DNA from: Arthrobacter sp. PAMC25564
GTDB taxonomy: Bacteria; Actinomycetota; Actinomycetes; Actinomycetales; Micrococcaceae
DNA length: 64,000 bases
Direction: 5' to 3'
Assembly: GCF_004798705.1 (NCBI RefSeq)
Contig: NZ_CP039290.1
Span: 620,001-684,000, forward strand
The notes below the pieces were generated by a model. The model was not told the DNA's origin. It saw only the letters and a program-made list of their open reading frames with translations, and ran no database searches. Below, piece after piece: positions 9,065-17,848 of the stretch. The position numbers were made by a program, and so were the translations under genes. How positions within the stretch are numbered: the first letter of the stretch is position 1; each line of letters starts with the position of its first letter.

Positions 9065-11278
9065 TTATTTGCGCAACTGGTAGACGGTGCTCCCTCCGAC
9101 CGTTGTGGGCGGGAATGTCGCTTGGACCCATTGGGTGATGGCCGAGGACGTGCCGCCCCCGCCCGGGGGTGTGCGGCCGTCGGGGCCACCGTTGCTCCCG
9201 GCTCCGGCCCCCGGGCCGCTGTCCTGCGATTCGGCGCCACCGGATCCGGCCGGCATTTCCGGACCGCGCGGGCCGCCGCCGAAGGGACTGCCGGGGATGA
9301 AATAGGCAATCTGTCCTGCGGACACCATTTGCTTGAACTGGTCCAGCGTCGGGAACGGATCAGAGCCCATGAAACCGCCGATGGCCATCACTGACGTATT
9401 GGACCCAAGCTCAAGAGCGGCTGCACTATTCGCCCCGACGGTGGCAGCGGACCATGTTGTCGTTTCCTTTTGCAGCAGTGCATTCAGCGCCGGGTCGCTG
9501 GGGGCATCCGCGAAACCTCCGGGCGCGGCTCCTGGCTGGAGGTTAGCCGGGGCGCGGAAGTCAGGACGCCCGCGTACTGCCCCGCCGCGGGAATCAGCGC
9601 CGTTCGGGCTGCTGATGCCGGCCAGCCCCATGGTTTGGTTGTTTGTCGCGGAGGCCGGGCCTGAGGAAGGTATAGCGCCGGTATGGCCGGTTGCCGCAGT
9701 GGCGATAGTCCACGCGCCCGTGCCAAGGCCTGCAGAAAGGAGTGCCAATGTCGCCGCCGCAACACCTGCCCGCCCGGTCCGGGCCGGACCGGCCGCGATC
9801 AGGGCCGCGCTGAGTATGCCGACGGCGAGCACGGTCCAACGGAGCCACGGGAGCCACCCGGGGCTGCTGGAGAGCAGGACGAAAGACCAGACCGCCGTGA
9901 CCAGGAGTGCCGACACCAGGACAGCCCGAACGGCGGGCCGGGACCGGTGCCTCCAGAGCTGGACCCCGGCGATACCAATCACGGCCGCCACGGCAGGAGC
10001 AAGTTGGACCGTGTAGTAGGGGTGGATTATGCCGCTCATGAAGGAAAAAACCACGGCGACGGTGAGCAGCCAGATGCCCCACATGATCAGCGACGCGCGG
10101 GCCATATCAGTTCGCGGAGCCCGACGCATGAACCACAGCGTGGCGGCGAGAAGGACGATCGCCGTGGGCAGCAGCCATGCCACTTCAGCGCTGAACTCCC
10201 CCCCGAACAGGCGTAGGACGCTCGGAGGGCCTCCAAAGGAAAATCCGCCTCCGGCGCCGCCGGCGCCGGGGAAGCCGCCCGCACCAGGGAAGCCGCCGGC
10301 GCCCCCGGGATAGCCCGGGAGGCCACCTGCGGGGCCCCCGGGGTTGCCGGGGAGATCCGGCACCACACCAACGCCCGGGCCCCCGGCGTTGCCACCGAGG
10401 ATGCGGCTGAGCCCGTTGTAGCCGAAGACGAGTTCCCAGAGGGAGTTAGTTTGGGAACCGGCCATGTAGGGCCGGGCGGAGACCGGGAAGAGTTGGAACA
10501 CCAGCGCGTAGGCTCCGGCGACGACCGTGATACCGCCTGCGGCGGCGAGCAGGTGCTGAAGCCTCTTCTTCAGGGGAACGGGGGCCGCTATCAGGTAGGC
10601 GAGTCCGAAAGCCGGGACGGTCATGAATCCTTGGAGCATCTTGCTCAGAAAGGCCATACCGACAAAGGTTCCTGCCCAGAAAAGCCAGACGGGACTGCCC
10701 TTTTGCGTGGCGGTCACCGTCATCCAGGCGGCGGTCATGAGGCAGAAGACCATCATGGCGTCGGGGTTGTTGAAACGGAACATGAGGGCCGCTACCGGTG
10801 TCGCGGCGAGTGCAGCTCCGGCGATAAGGCCTGCGGCCGGTCCGGCTGCCCGTTTCACCGCGAGATAAAGCAGCCCGACGGATGCGATTCCCATGACGGC
10901 TTCGGGCAGGAGCATGGTGAAGGAACTGAACCCGAAGATCCGGCCCAAAAGAGCCGGGATCCAGAAAGCTGCCGGCGGTTTATCGACGGTGATGGCATTG
11001 GCCGGGTCCAGGGATGCGAACAGCAACGCCGTCCAGTCCTTCGTCCCGGACTGGACGGCCGCCGCGTAGAAGGCATTGGCGTATCCGGAGTTCGTCAGAT
11101 TCCATAGGTAAATGAGCCCTGTCAGCAGGAGCAATGCCGCGGCGGAGGGCCGAACCCAGCGCGGTTGCCCTTCGCCGTAGGCCAGGCGCTTCCACAGTGC
11201 GGCGGAAGCGCCCTGCCGGCGAGCATCGGGGGCCTGATCGCGGGCGGGGTGGGTCTCGGTGATAAATTCGGAGCTCAT
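9065..11278 (-). CDS. GT39/ArnT-type membrane glycosyltransferase
   Basis: This is a large polytopic protein of about 737 residues with around a dozen hydrophobic helices and a periplasmic-type C-terminal domain. The first outer loop has the acidic motif ITVDKPPAAFW, typical of GT-C transferases that use polyprenyl-phosphate sugars. A central outer loop (about residues 310-345) is almost only Gly and Pro with Ala, in collagen-like triplets. The C-terminal 200 residues are Gly-rich and end in a compact domain. The ATG at 11278 is preferred, since GAAAG is 6 bases upstream; a GTG at 11290 overlaps the stop of the preceding glycosyltransferase gene. The pair should first charge a lipid carrier (GT2) and then transfer the sugar outside (this protein). 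Sugar and acceptor are unknown. Confidence 0.85.
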   Translation of the reverse strand: MSSEFITETHPARDQAPDARRQGASAALWKRLAYGEGQPRWVRPSAAALLLLTGLIYLWNLTNSGYANAFYAAAVQSGTKDWTALLFASLDPANAITVDKPPAAFWIPALLGRIFGFSSFTMLLPEAVMGIASVGLLYLAVKRAAGPAAGLIAGAALAATPVAALMFRFNNPDAMMVFCLMTAAWMTVTATQKGSPVWLFWAGTFVGMAFLSKMLQGFMTVPAFGLAYLIAAPVPLKKRLQHLLAAAGGITVVAGAYALVFQLFPVSARPYMAGSQTNSLWELVFGYNGLSRILGGNAGGPGVGVVPDLPGNPGGPAGGLPGYPGGAGGFPGAGGFPGAGGAGGGFSFGGPPSVLRLFGGEFSAEVAWLLPTAIVLLAATLWFMRRAPRTDMARASLIMWGIWLLTVAVVFSFMSGIIHPYYTVQLAPAVAAVIGIAGVQLWRHRSRPAVRAVLVSALLVTAVWSFVLLSSSPGWLPWLRWTVLAVGILSAALIAAGPARTGRAGVAAATLALLSAGLGTGAWTIATAATGHTGAIPSSGPASATNNQTMGLAGISSPNGADSRGGAVRGRPDFRAPANLQPGAAPGGFADAPSDPALNALLQKETTTWSAATVGANSAAALELGSNTSVMAIGGFMGSDPFPTLDQFKQMVSAGQIAYFIPGSPFGGGPRGPEMPAGSGGAESQDSGPGAGAGSNGGPDGRTPPGGGGTSSAITQWVQATFPPTTVGGSTVYQLRK

Positions 11279-11286
11279 GGTGTCTT

Positions 11287-12639
11287 TCACTTGATTATGG
11301 GCGCATCAGTGGGCCCCGGCGGGGGCGGCACGGCGAGGTTGCGGCGTGGGTGCTTGAAGACCCAGACCCGGAACAAAATAAACTTCAGCAAGGTGGCCAG
11401 GAGGTTGGCGCCGACGACGACCGCCACTTCGAGGCCCCTGGAGGGTTCGCGTCCGGAATGAAGCCAGAACAGCGCCCCGGACGTCAGCGCCAGGCCCAAA
11501 ACAAAGACTACAAGGCCCTGGAACTGATGCCGCACGGCGCCCGTGCGTCCGGCGACTCCGAACGTCAACCGCCGGTTGGCCGCCGTGTTCGCGACCGCAG
11601 TGATCAGCAACGCCACTAAATTCGCCGCCTGGGCATCGGCAATCGTACGCATGAGAATAAACAGTGCAAGGTAGGCCAGGGTCGAGAAGGCCCCGATGAC
11701 ACCGAAGCGGACCATTTGCCCCAGGAGGGCTCCGCTGCTTCTGTCCGTCGCATTGCGGCCCAGGGCGTCGCGCAGCTCGGCGACGGGAATGCGTCCGCTC
11801 ATCATGTCTCGCCCGATCCGCACGATCCCTTTCAGGTCATCGATGGAAGTCCGCAGAATATCAACCGACGAGTCCGGGTCATCAGTCCAGTCCACCGGCA
11901 CTTCCGCCACCCTCAGGCCCGCCCGTTCAGCGATGACCAGCAGCTCCGTGTCGAAAAACCAGGCGTCATCGGCCGTCCAGGGCAGGAGTGCCCGCGCAAT
12001 GTCGGAACGGATGGCCTTGAAGCCGCACTGGGCATCTGAAAACCGGGCGCCCAGGGAACCCCGGAGAACCAGGTTATAACTTCGGGAGATGAACTCCCGC
12101 TTGGCCCCCCGCACCACGCGTGAGTTCCGGTTCAGCCTCGTCCCGACGGACAAATCCGAATGCCCCGACAGCAGCGGTGCGATAAGCGGCCCGAGCGCAG
12201 CCAGGTCAGTGGACAAATCAACATCCATATACGCCAAAACTGCCGCCTCCGACGCAAGCCACACCGTCCGAAGCGCCCGTCCGCGCCCCTTCCGGTCCAG
12301 ATGCACGACCCGAACGTCACTGAGTTCAGCGCAAAGGCTGCGGGCAATCTCCAGAGTCGAGTCCGTGCTCGCGTTATCCGCAATGGTAATGACAAACCGG
12401 TGCGGAAAACTGTCCTTGAGGTAGGAATGCAGACGCCGGACCGCCGGCTCCAGGGCCGCTTCTTCGTTGTACACCGGGAGCGCGACATCGAGAACCACGG
12501 TGCCGTCGGACGTGGGGACGGGAGCCCGCTCGGGCCGGATGGCAGGCATACGACCGACCGCGGGCACCTCCGCTGGCTCTTGTCCCCCCGGGGGGTCGGC
12601 CGGCAGGCTCCCGGAGTGGGTCCCCATCGTACTGGACAT
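11287..12639 (-). CDS. DPM1-like GT2 glycosyltransferase fused to a GtrA membrane domain
   Basis: This is a 450-residue protein. Residues about 45-270 form a GT-A domain: VALPVYNEEAAL at the start, IADNASTDST, and the metal-binding YMDVDLSTDL. Residues about 310-435 are a four-helix GtrA-like domain. Such proteins make polyprenyl-phosphate mannose or glucose and help present it across the membrane. It is translationally coupled to the GT39 gene: the TGA at 11287-11289 overlaps its GTG and lies just before its ATG. An ATG at 12627 is an alternative start. The N-terminal 40 residues are low-complexity and poorly conserved in appearance. Confidence 0.87.
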   Translation of the reverse strand: MSSTMGTHSGSLPADPPGGQEPAEVPAVGRMPAIRPERAPVPTSDGTVVLDVALPVYNEEAALEPAVRRLHSYLKDSFPHRFVITIADNASTDSTLEIARSLCAELSDVRVVHLDRKGRGRALRTVWLASEAAVLAYMDVDLSTDLAALGPLIAPLLSGHSDLSVGTRLNRNSRVVRGAKREFISRSYNLVLRGSLGARFSDAQCGFKAIRSDIARALLPWTADDAWFFDTELLVIAERAGLRVAEVPVDWTDDPDSSVDILRTSIDDLKGIVRIGRDMMSGRIPVAELRDALGRNATDRSSGALLGQMVRFGVIGAFSTLAYLALFILMRTIADAQAANLVALLITAVANTAANRRLTFGVAGRTGAVRHQFQGLVVFVLGLALTSGALFWLHSGREPSRGLEVAVVVGANLLATLLKFILFRVWVFKHPRRNLAVPPPPGPTDAPIIK

Positions 12640-12707
12640 GATCTCAACGTACGCAACGAAGCTGTGACCTTCCCGAAAAGACCCTGCATGCCCGCGCTCG
12701 GCGAGGC

Positions 12708-12791
12708 CCTGCGATAAATGAGGTGGACGCCCATGGCCGTCCAGCCGCTCTGGTCCGACGCGCCGAGACCGGCGCCGGTGTCACCGAGAAG
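12708..12791 (-). pseudogene. Remnant resembling the C-terminal end of an MGH1-like glucosidase
   Basis: A short minus-strand stretch reads LLGDTGAGLGASDQSGWTA and then MGVHLIYR. It resembles the closing FHGDTGxGLGASHQTGWT motif of GH63-related MGH1-type glycosidases. Only about 28 codons remain, without a native start or stop. It sits between the GT2 gene and the SUKH remnant. The match is by eye only. Confidence 0.45.
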
Positions 12792-12820
12792 GGGGGTGTA
12801 TGTCCCAGAGTGGAGCCGTC

Positions 12821-12991
12821 CCGAAATCGCGCGGGGTGAGCGAGCCGCTGCGTGCTCCAAAGTAGGCCAAGTCCGTACTCGCCCTCGATGCCACTCGTCT
12901 CAGCCGGGAGTTGCCAAAGGTAGTCAGGGAGTTTGTGCCCGAGTTGGGCTTCGCACGCGTAGATAGCATCCGCTGATGCTGGGGCGCCGAA
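12821..12991 (-). pseudogene. SMI1/KNR4 (SUKH) domain remnant
   Basis: The minus strand encodes FGAPASADAIYACEAQLGHK followed by LPDYLWQLPAETSGIEGEYG and LGLLWSTQRL. This matches the SUKH core pattern (acidic helix, LP..L..L...NG..G..GL..). It abuts the IS21-like end at 12994 and lacks both termini. SUKH proteins are commonly immunity proteins against secreted toxins, but no toxin gene is near. Confidence 0.6.
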
Positions 12992-12993
12992 GG

Positions 12994-13048
12994 TGACATT
13001 TGACAAATAACGCTGCGAAAAACCCGCCATTTATCGCTGCGAGTCACA
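12994..13048 (-). repeat. Internal IS21-like terminal sequence, inverted relative to 8234
   Basis: Read on the minus strand from 13048 it begins TGTGACTCGCAGCGATAAA, followed by TGGCGG, then a second GCAGCG unit. It matches the left end of the insert with few differences. With 8234 it delimits a 4.8-kb unit that carries the two glycosyltransferases. Confidence 0.7.
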
Positions 13049-13114
13049 TAACGGGCCCAGCTGGGAGCGGCCGCGGCCAACGGGTCGGCCCCGGCCCGAA
13101 CCGTCTCGGTCTAC

Positions 13115-13516
13115 CTAGTTGCCGTTGTACTCGTCATCGGTGATGTGTTCGCCCCAAGTGGTGGTCTTTGACGGGTCCTCGCCGTTCTGAAGCATCGCGA
13201 TGTGTTCCATGAAGCAGCCTGGGGCAGCCGCGTGCCAATGCTCCTCGCCGGGCGGCGTGTAAAGCGTCTGGCCCGGGTGGACCTCGATGATCCTGCCGTC
13301 ACGGGTACCGAAACGGCCCACGCCCTGGGTGACACGCAGATACTGGCCGTGCTCGTGGGAGTGCCAGGCGGTACGTGCTCCGGGCGCGAAACGGACGGTC
13401 GCGACGACCATTGTCTGGTCGGACTCGTGGGGAAGAGCGATCGGGTCGAGCCAGACGTCGCCAGCGAATTGGGCCGCCGGGTTTTTCGAGGTGGGCACAG
13501 AGGGTTCGATGTTCAT
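13115..13516 (-). CDS. Single-domain cupin protein
   Basis: This is a 133-residue cupin. The first metal-binding motif is WHSHEHGQYLRVTQG and the second is PPGEEHWHAAAPG, with further histidine in MEHIAM. It resembles small quercetinase-like or mandelonitrile-lyase-like cupins. Its ATG overlaps the stop codon of the upstream CMD gene in an ATGA, so the two are translationally coupled. Such cupin-CMD pairs are common beside zinc alcohol dehydrogenases and MFS pumps. The substrate cannot be told from sequence. Confidence 0.85.
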   Translation of the reverse strand: MNIEPSVPTSKNPAAQFAGDVWLDPIALPHESDQTMVVATVRFAPGARTAWHSHEHGQYLRVTQGVGRFGTRDGRIIEVHPGQTLYTPPGEEHWHAAAPGCFMEHIAMLQNGEDPSKTTTWGEHITDDEYNGN

Positions 13517-13857
13517 GATTTTCCTTGCTTGATGTCTGTGAAGAGTTGCTTGGCGACGCCCATCGCAGACATGCCCTTGGGCCAGCCTGCATAGAGCGTG
13601 ACATGGGTGATGGCTTCGATGAGCTCCTCCTGGGTTAGGCCGTTCTCGATGGCGCGGCCGAGATGGGACCCTAACTGCTCGGTGTTTCCGCCAGCGGTGA
13701 GCACGGCCACGGTAATGAGGCTCCGGTCCCGTGCGCTCAGTTCGGGCCGGTTCCAGACGTCCTCGAAGAGCATGTCGTCGGTGAGCCCGGCAAGCTTCTG
13801 GGCGAAGTCACCGAACATGTTCCGGCCTCCACCTACCTGCTTGGGTTGGTCAGTCAT
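13513..13857 (-). CDS. Carboxymuconolactone decarboxylase family protein
   Basis: This is a 114-residue all-helical CMD-family protein. It has the family stretches RDRSLITVAVLTAGG, LGSHLGRAIENGLTQEELIE and THVTLYAGWPKGMSAM. The redox CxxC pair of AhpD-like members is absent, so it belongs with the decarboxylase/isomerase-like or unassigned CMD group. The ATG at 13857 has AAGGA 6 bases upstream. It is coupled to the cupin gene. Confidence 0.88.
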   Translation of the reverse strand: MTDQPKQVGGGRNMFGDFAQKLAGLTDDMLFEDVWNRPELSARDRSLITVAVLTAGGNTEQLGSHLGRAIENGLTQEELIEAITHVTLYAGWPKGMSAMGVAKQLFTDIKQGKS

Positions 13858-14045
13858 GATGATCCTTCTTTCGGTGGGTGTACTGCGGCTACTGACGGTT
13901 GCAGCGGGGTCATTGGTTCTCGTGGGCGAGCGGGAATGGCGGGCCGCTGGGGCACCGATCCTGGCGCTGTGCCGGTCCGGCGTCGCTAACAGGGGCTTGC
14001 CTCGGGGCAGTTCCCCGTGGCACAGCCCCCGCAACGCTTTATCGG

Positions 14046-15086
14046 TTAGAAGGCGATCATCACTTTGAGGGCTTCGCGGTTGTCCATGGCGCGGTAGGCG
14101 TCGGGGACCTCGTCGAGGCCAACGGTGCGGTCGAAGACTTTGCCGGGGTTGACGGTGCCGTCGAGGATCGCCGGCATCAGCTGTTCGATGTAGGCGCGTA
14201 AGGGTGCCGGACCTCCGGTAAGGGTGATGTTGCCGCCGAAGAGGCTGCCGAAGCCGACGGGGGCTTCTTCGTACTGGGGAACCCCGACGCGGCTGATGAT
14301 TCCGCCGGGGCGGACGATGCCGTACGCCTGCTCGTAGGCCGGCATGTGTCCGACCGCCTCGAGCACCTTCCGGACACCGTGACCGCCGGCGAGTTCCCGG
14401 ACCTTCGCGATACCTTCTTCGCCGCGTTCGGCGACGATATCGGTTGCCCCGAACTCGATGCCGAGGCCGGTGCGGGATGGGTGGCGTCCCATCAGGATGA
14501 TGCGTTCGGCGCCCAGCTGCCTGGCGGACAGCACGGCCATCAGGCCCACGGCGCCGTCGCCAATGACGGCAACGGTGTCTCCGTCGGTGACGCCGGCGCG
14601 GGTGGCCGCGTGCCATCCGGTGCCGTACACGTCGGACAGGGTCAGCAGGGAGGTCAGCAGCGGGGACTTCTCGTCGACGCCGGGTACTTTCACGAGGGTC
14701 CCATCGGCGAACGGAACCCGGATGCCTTCAGCCTGGCCGCCGCCCATTCCGGGTGCATCCCAGAATCCTCCGTGCAGGCACGATGTGTGGAGTCCTTCCC
14801 TGCAGAATTCGCAGGTTCCGTCGGAGTACGCGAATGGGGCGATGACGAGGTCGCCCGGTGCGAGGGTGCGGACGTCGGTTCCGATCTCGTCGACGACGCC
14901 GATGAACTCGTGTCCCATGGACACTCGGTCGGGGGCGCTGGCCATGCTGTGGTACGGGTGCAGGTCCGATCCGCAGACGCACGCCCGGACGATCCGGACT
15001 ACGGCGTCGGTGGTGTCTTTGAGGACCGGGTCGGGGGCGTCGACGATGCGGACGTCGCCGGGGCCGAACATGTAGGTTGCTTTCAT
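14046..15086 (-). CDS. Zinc-dependent alcohol dehydrogenase (MDR superfamily)
   Basis: This is a 346-residue medium-chain dehydrogenase. Catalytic zinc ligands lie in ACVCGSDLHPYH and GHEFIGVV. The structural-zinc cysteines are in CEFCREGLHTSCLHGG, with one ligand position less typical than the usual four-Cys lobe. The NAD(P) fold is at GDGAVGLMAVLSARQLGAERI. It is well spaced from its neighbours: 188 bases downstream to the CMD gene, and 60 bases from the lipoprotein stop upstream. Together with the cupin, CMD and SDR genes it suggests oxidoreduction of a small toxic carbonyl or quinone. That role is inferred. Confidence 0.9.
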   Translation of the reverse strand: MKATYMFGPGDVRIVDAPDPVLKDTTDAVVRIVRACVCGSDLHPYHSMASAPDRVSMGHEFIGVVDEIGTDVRTLAPGDLVIAPFAYSDGTCEFCREGLHTSCLHGGFWDAPGMGGGQAEGIRVPFADGTLVKVPGVDEKSPLLTSLLTLSDVYGTGWHAATRAGVTDGDTVAVIGDGAVGLMAVLSARQLGAERIILMGRHPSRTGLGIEFGATDIVAERGEEGIAKVRELAGGHGVRKVLEAVGHMPAYEQAYGIVRPGGIISRVGVPQYEEAPVGFGSLFGGNITLTGGPAPLRAYIEQLMPAILDGTVNPGKVFDRTVGLDEVPDAYRAMDNREALKVMIAF

Positions 15087-15146
15087 TGCTATCTCCAGAT
15101 GTGTGGTGGCCGGGGGGTGCGAAGAATCAAATGGGATGGGACTGGG

Positions 15147-15695
15147 TCAGTCAGCTTTACGGATGGTGGCGGTGAAATCGGTGGTCTGGGTTTTGACGGC
15201 ATCGGTGTTTTCGTAGGTGCCGATTGGCACGATCCCGGCGAAGTATCCGACGTGGTGGTAGTAAAGGACGAGGCTTCGCTCGGGGACGTAGTACCCGAGC
15301 GTCAGCGGCGCGGCGTCACTTCCCTCTGGTGCGCCCTCGAGGTCCAGCGGGGCCGGAAGTTCCGAGATCTTTTCCTGGCCGCCATAGTCACGGAACGCCA
15401 GGGTCAGGGGAAGCTGGGCCAGAAGCGACACTGACGTGGCGCTGCCGTCGAGTTCTCCTGCAATTCTCCGGCCATCGAGCTCGATGACAATCGGCGTGGT
15501 AGTTGACGTTTCGGTCGGAGCGGCAGTCGGATCGACCGCCGTTGAACCCGGGGAGGGCGGCCGTGCATCAGCGCTCCCGCCCGGGCTGCCGGTGCAGCCA
15601 GCCATAGCGATAGCCGTAGCGGTAGAGATCAAAACCAGCGCCACGACGCCTGGCCGCAAGGCTTTGCCCGGTGAAAAACGCTTGGGAGTGTTCAT
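15147..15695 (-). CDS. Secreted lipoprotein with cyclophilin-like fold
   Basis: This is a 182-residue protein with a signal peptide ending in the lipobox AMAGC (about residues 30-34). A Ser/Thr/Pro-rich linker follows to about residue 68. The C-terminal domain from IVIELDGRRIAGELDGS to the end has the look of cyclophilin-like (DUF369-type) proteins: SLLAQLPLTLAFRDYGGQEK, LTLGYYVPERSLVLYYHHVGYF and GIVPIGTYE. Those proteins lack isomerase activity as far as is known. The gene is in the same direction as the MFS gene upstream. Confidence 0.8.
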   Translation of the reverse strand: MNTPKRFSPGKALRPGVVALVLISTATAIAMAGCTGSPGGSADARPPSPGSTAVDPTAAPTETSTTTPIVIELDGRRIAGELDGSATSVSLLAQLPLTLAFRDYGGQEKISELPAPLDLEGAPEGSDAAPLTLGYYVPERSLVLYYHHVGYFAGIVPIGTYENTDAVKTQTTDFTATIRKAD

Positions 15696-15749
15696 GAGGA
15701 TCCTTTCCGGGGATGAGGGGAGGGCGATTCTGCGGGCCGGCCGATTTTG

Positions 15750-16955
15750 CTAGAGCCGGGCGGGGAATGCGGTGCGGCGCCCGTAGATGGTCAGCATGAG
15801 AGCCGCCATGCCGGCGACGATCATCACGACCGCAAGGACCAGGCCGCCGAAATTCGTCAGCAGGGCGGCGCCGAGGATGCCGGCTGTGAAGATGGCGAGG
15901 TTGAACGCCACCGGCAGGAACGAATTCGCGACGTCCGAGTCCGCGCCTCCGGTGGTAGTGAGGGCGGCTTGGAGCTGGGCGGCCGCCCCGCCGAACGTGA
16001 TCCCCCACAGCACGGTCGCGACGATGATCGCCGGGACCGATGTGTGGCCGGCTAACAGCACCACCGCGGCCACGATGAACAGGGCGACGCTTCCGTGCAG
16101 CAACGGGCGCGGGTGGCGGTCCAGGAGCGCACCCGTGATGATGATTCCGGCGATCGAGGCGACCCCGAAGATGAAGAGTTCGACGTCGAGGGTGAGGCTG
16201 CTGCCGGTAGTCCTCAGGTACGGTGCGATGTAGGTGTAGATGGTGTTGTGGGCCAGCATCCAGGTGAAGATGACGGCCAGGATCACGGCGATACCGGGGA
16301 TGCGGAACACCCGGACCAGGGGAAGCCGGGCGGTGCCCGGCTGCCCTTCGGCGTCGGGCGCGATCGCAGCGATGAACACACCGGCGATAACGGCGACAGC
16401 GGTAAGACCGGCGAAGGCCCACCGCCAGTCAAAGGTCGTTCCGAGCCAGGACCCCAGGGGTGTGCCGAGGGCAAATCCGACGGGCGCCCCGACGGAGACG
16501 ATCGCCAACGACAGCCCTGCACGGGAGGGCGGGCTGATCTTCCGGCCGTAGGCGGCCAGCATGCCCCAGATGATTCCCGAGAACGCACCGGCGACGAAAC
16601 GCGACACCAGCGACAGGATCACGTCGCTCGAGAGGGCCGTGGTGCTGTTGGCCAGGATGAGGCCGAGAATCGCGCCTAGGAGCAATGGCTTGCGGCGCAT
16701 GCCCCGGGTCAGGGTGATGGCGGGGATCGTGATGATCACCGTGCCCAGGGCGTAGGCGCTGACGAACATCCCGACGGCGCCTTCGCTGGCACCCATCCCG
16801 GCGGCGATAACCGGCAGCAGGCCCGCCGGCATGGTCTCCATCGCGACAAGGACGAAGCCGATGACCGCCAGAGCGGCCAGGCTGGCTAACGGCAGCCGTT
16901 TCGGCTTCTCAGTAGATTCCAGGGCCGGCGCCGGAGCGCTGGTGGTGGTGGTCAT
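15750..16955 (-). CDS. MFS drug/sugar efflux transporter
   Basis: This is a 401-residue protein with twelve predicted hydrophobic helices. The N-terminal half has the motif-A-like RGMRRKPLLLG and GIIWGMLAAYGRKISP. It resembles the AraJ/Bcr-CflA-like arabinose efflux group. It is downstream of the SDR gene (33 bases between) and the run continues into the lipoprotein gene. Export of whatever the neighbouring redox enzymes handle is a reasonable inference; the substrate is unknown. Confidence 0.87.
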   Translation of the reverse strand: MTTTTSAPAPALESTEKPKRLPLASLAALAVIGFVLVAMETMPAGLLPVIAAGMGASEGAVGMFVSAYALGTVIITIPAITLTRGMRRKPLLLGAILGLILANSTTALSSDVILSLVSRFVAGAFSGIIWGMLAAYGRKISPPSRAGLSLAIVSVGAPVGFALGTPLGSWLGTTFDWRWAFAGLTAVAVIAGVFIAAIAPDAEGQPGTARLPLVRVFRIPGIAVILAVIFTWMLAHNTIYTYIAPYLRTTGSSLTLDVELFIFGVASIAGIIITGALLDRHPRPLLHGSVALFIVAAVVLLAGHTSVPAIIVATVLWGITFGGAAAQLQAALTTTGGADSDVANSFLPVAFNLAIFTAGILGAALLTNFGGLVLAVVMIVAGMAALMLTIYGRRTAFPARL

Positions 16956-16988
16956 TCTTCTCCTTGCCCGCGACTGCGTTGCGCGGGG

Positions 16989-17660
16989 CTACTTGCTGGT
17001 CGGGAACGTTTCGGTGTACTCGCGGAACGTGTCGCGGCGGGTGTGGTGCTCCCACAGCCGCTGCGCGAGGGCGCCGGGATCGTTCTGCGGGTGTCCGGGT
17101 TCGATCGCGCCGGAGATGATCAGCTGTCCGACGTGAATGTTCTCTGCGCCAAGGGTGTCGTGGAGCATCGTCGCCAGCCCGGCTTCACCCGCGAACGCGA
17201 TGGACGTTCCGGCAACTGACGGGTTCGGCCGGACGGCGGAACCGCCGTTGACGAACAGGACGGTTCCGCGTCCCAGACTGCGCATGCCGCCGAGGACCTG
17301 GTGCACGGCCGTGACGGGCCCGTAGATGGAGAACTCCACCGCTGCGGCCAGATCCGTCACCGTCGTCTCCAGCACGGGGCGCAGGAATTCCTTCTGCGGC
17401 AGCGGACTGTATTCAAGGACCTCGATCGGGCCGAGCTCTTGTGCGGCCTGCTCCAGCGCCGCGGTGAGGGCTTCCGGGTAACGGACATTGGCGGCGTAGC
17501 CGCGGGCGGTGAAGCCCTCGGCAGTTAGTTCATCGGCGAGCAGGTCGAGCTTTTTCTGGTTGCGGGAGATCAGGGCGATACCGAAGCCTTCGGTTCCGAA
17601 GCGGCGGGCGACGGCTGCGCCGAGCCCTGTGCCGGCGCCGACGATGGCGATAACGGTCAT
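16989..17660 (-). CDS. SDR-family NAD(P)-binding oxidoreductase lacking the YxxxK motif
   Basis: This is a 223-residue short-chain dehydrogenase. The nucleotide motif is IVGAGTGLGAAVARRFG at the N-terminus, and an NxxG-like region and FVNGGSA follow. Where the catalytic YxxxK is expected the sequence reads IAFAGEAGLA, so the tyrosine and lysine are missing. This occurs in a known subset of SDRs, but it makes classical dehydrogenase activity doubtful. It is the first gene of the minus-strand cassette and diverges from the XRE regulator. Confidence 0.83.
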   Translation of the reverse strand: MTVIAIVGAGTGLGAAVARRFGTEGFGIALISRNQKKLDLLADELTAEGFTARGYAANVRYPEALTAALEQAAQELGPIEVLEYSPLPQKEFLRPVLETTVTDLAAAVEFSIYGPVTAVHQVLGGMRSLGRGTVLFVNGGSAVRPNPSVAGTSIAFAGEAGLATMLHDTLGAENIHVGQLIISGAIEPGHPQNDPGALAQRLWEHHTRRDTFREYTETFPTSK

Positions 17661-17848
17661 AACGTCCTTCCTAGCGATGAGGCGGCATTTTTCAGCGGGA
17701 AAGGGTCAGGTCGAAAAGCCCGCCCGGGTCGTACCGCTGGGCAAGCCCTTAACCAGTCAACACGCGAACCGTCCCGGGGAGGAGTCTCTATCGGGGGGTG
17801 TACCAGCAGGGGACCCCAACGAAGTTCGAGGGGACGTATTCTCGTGGC

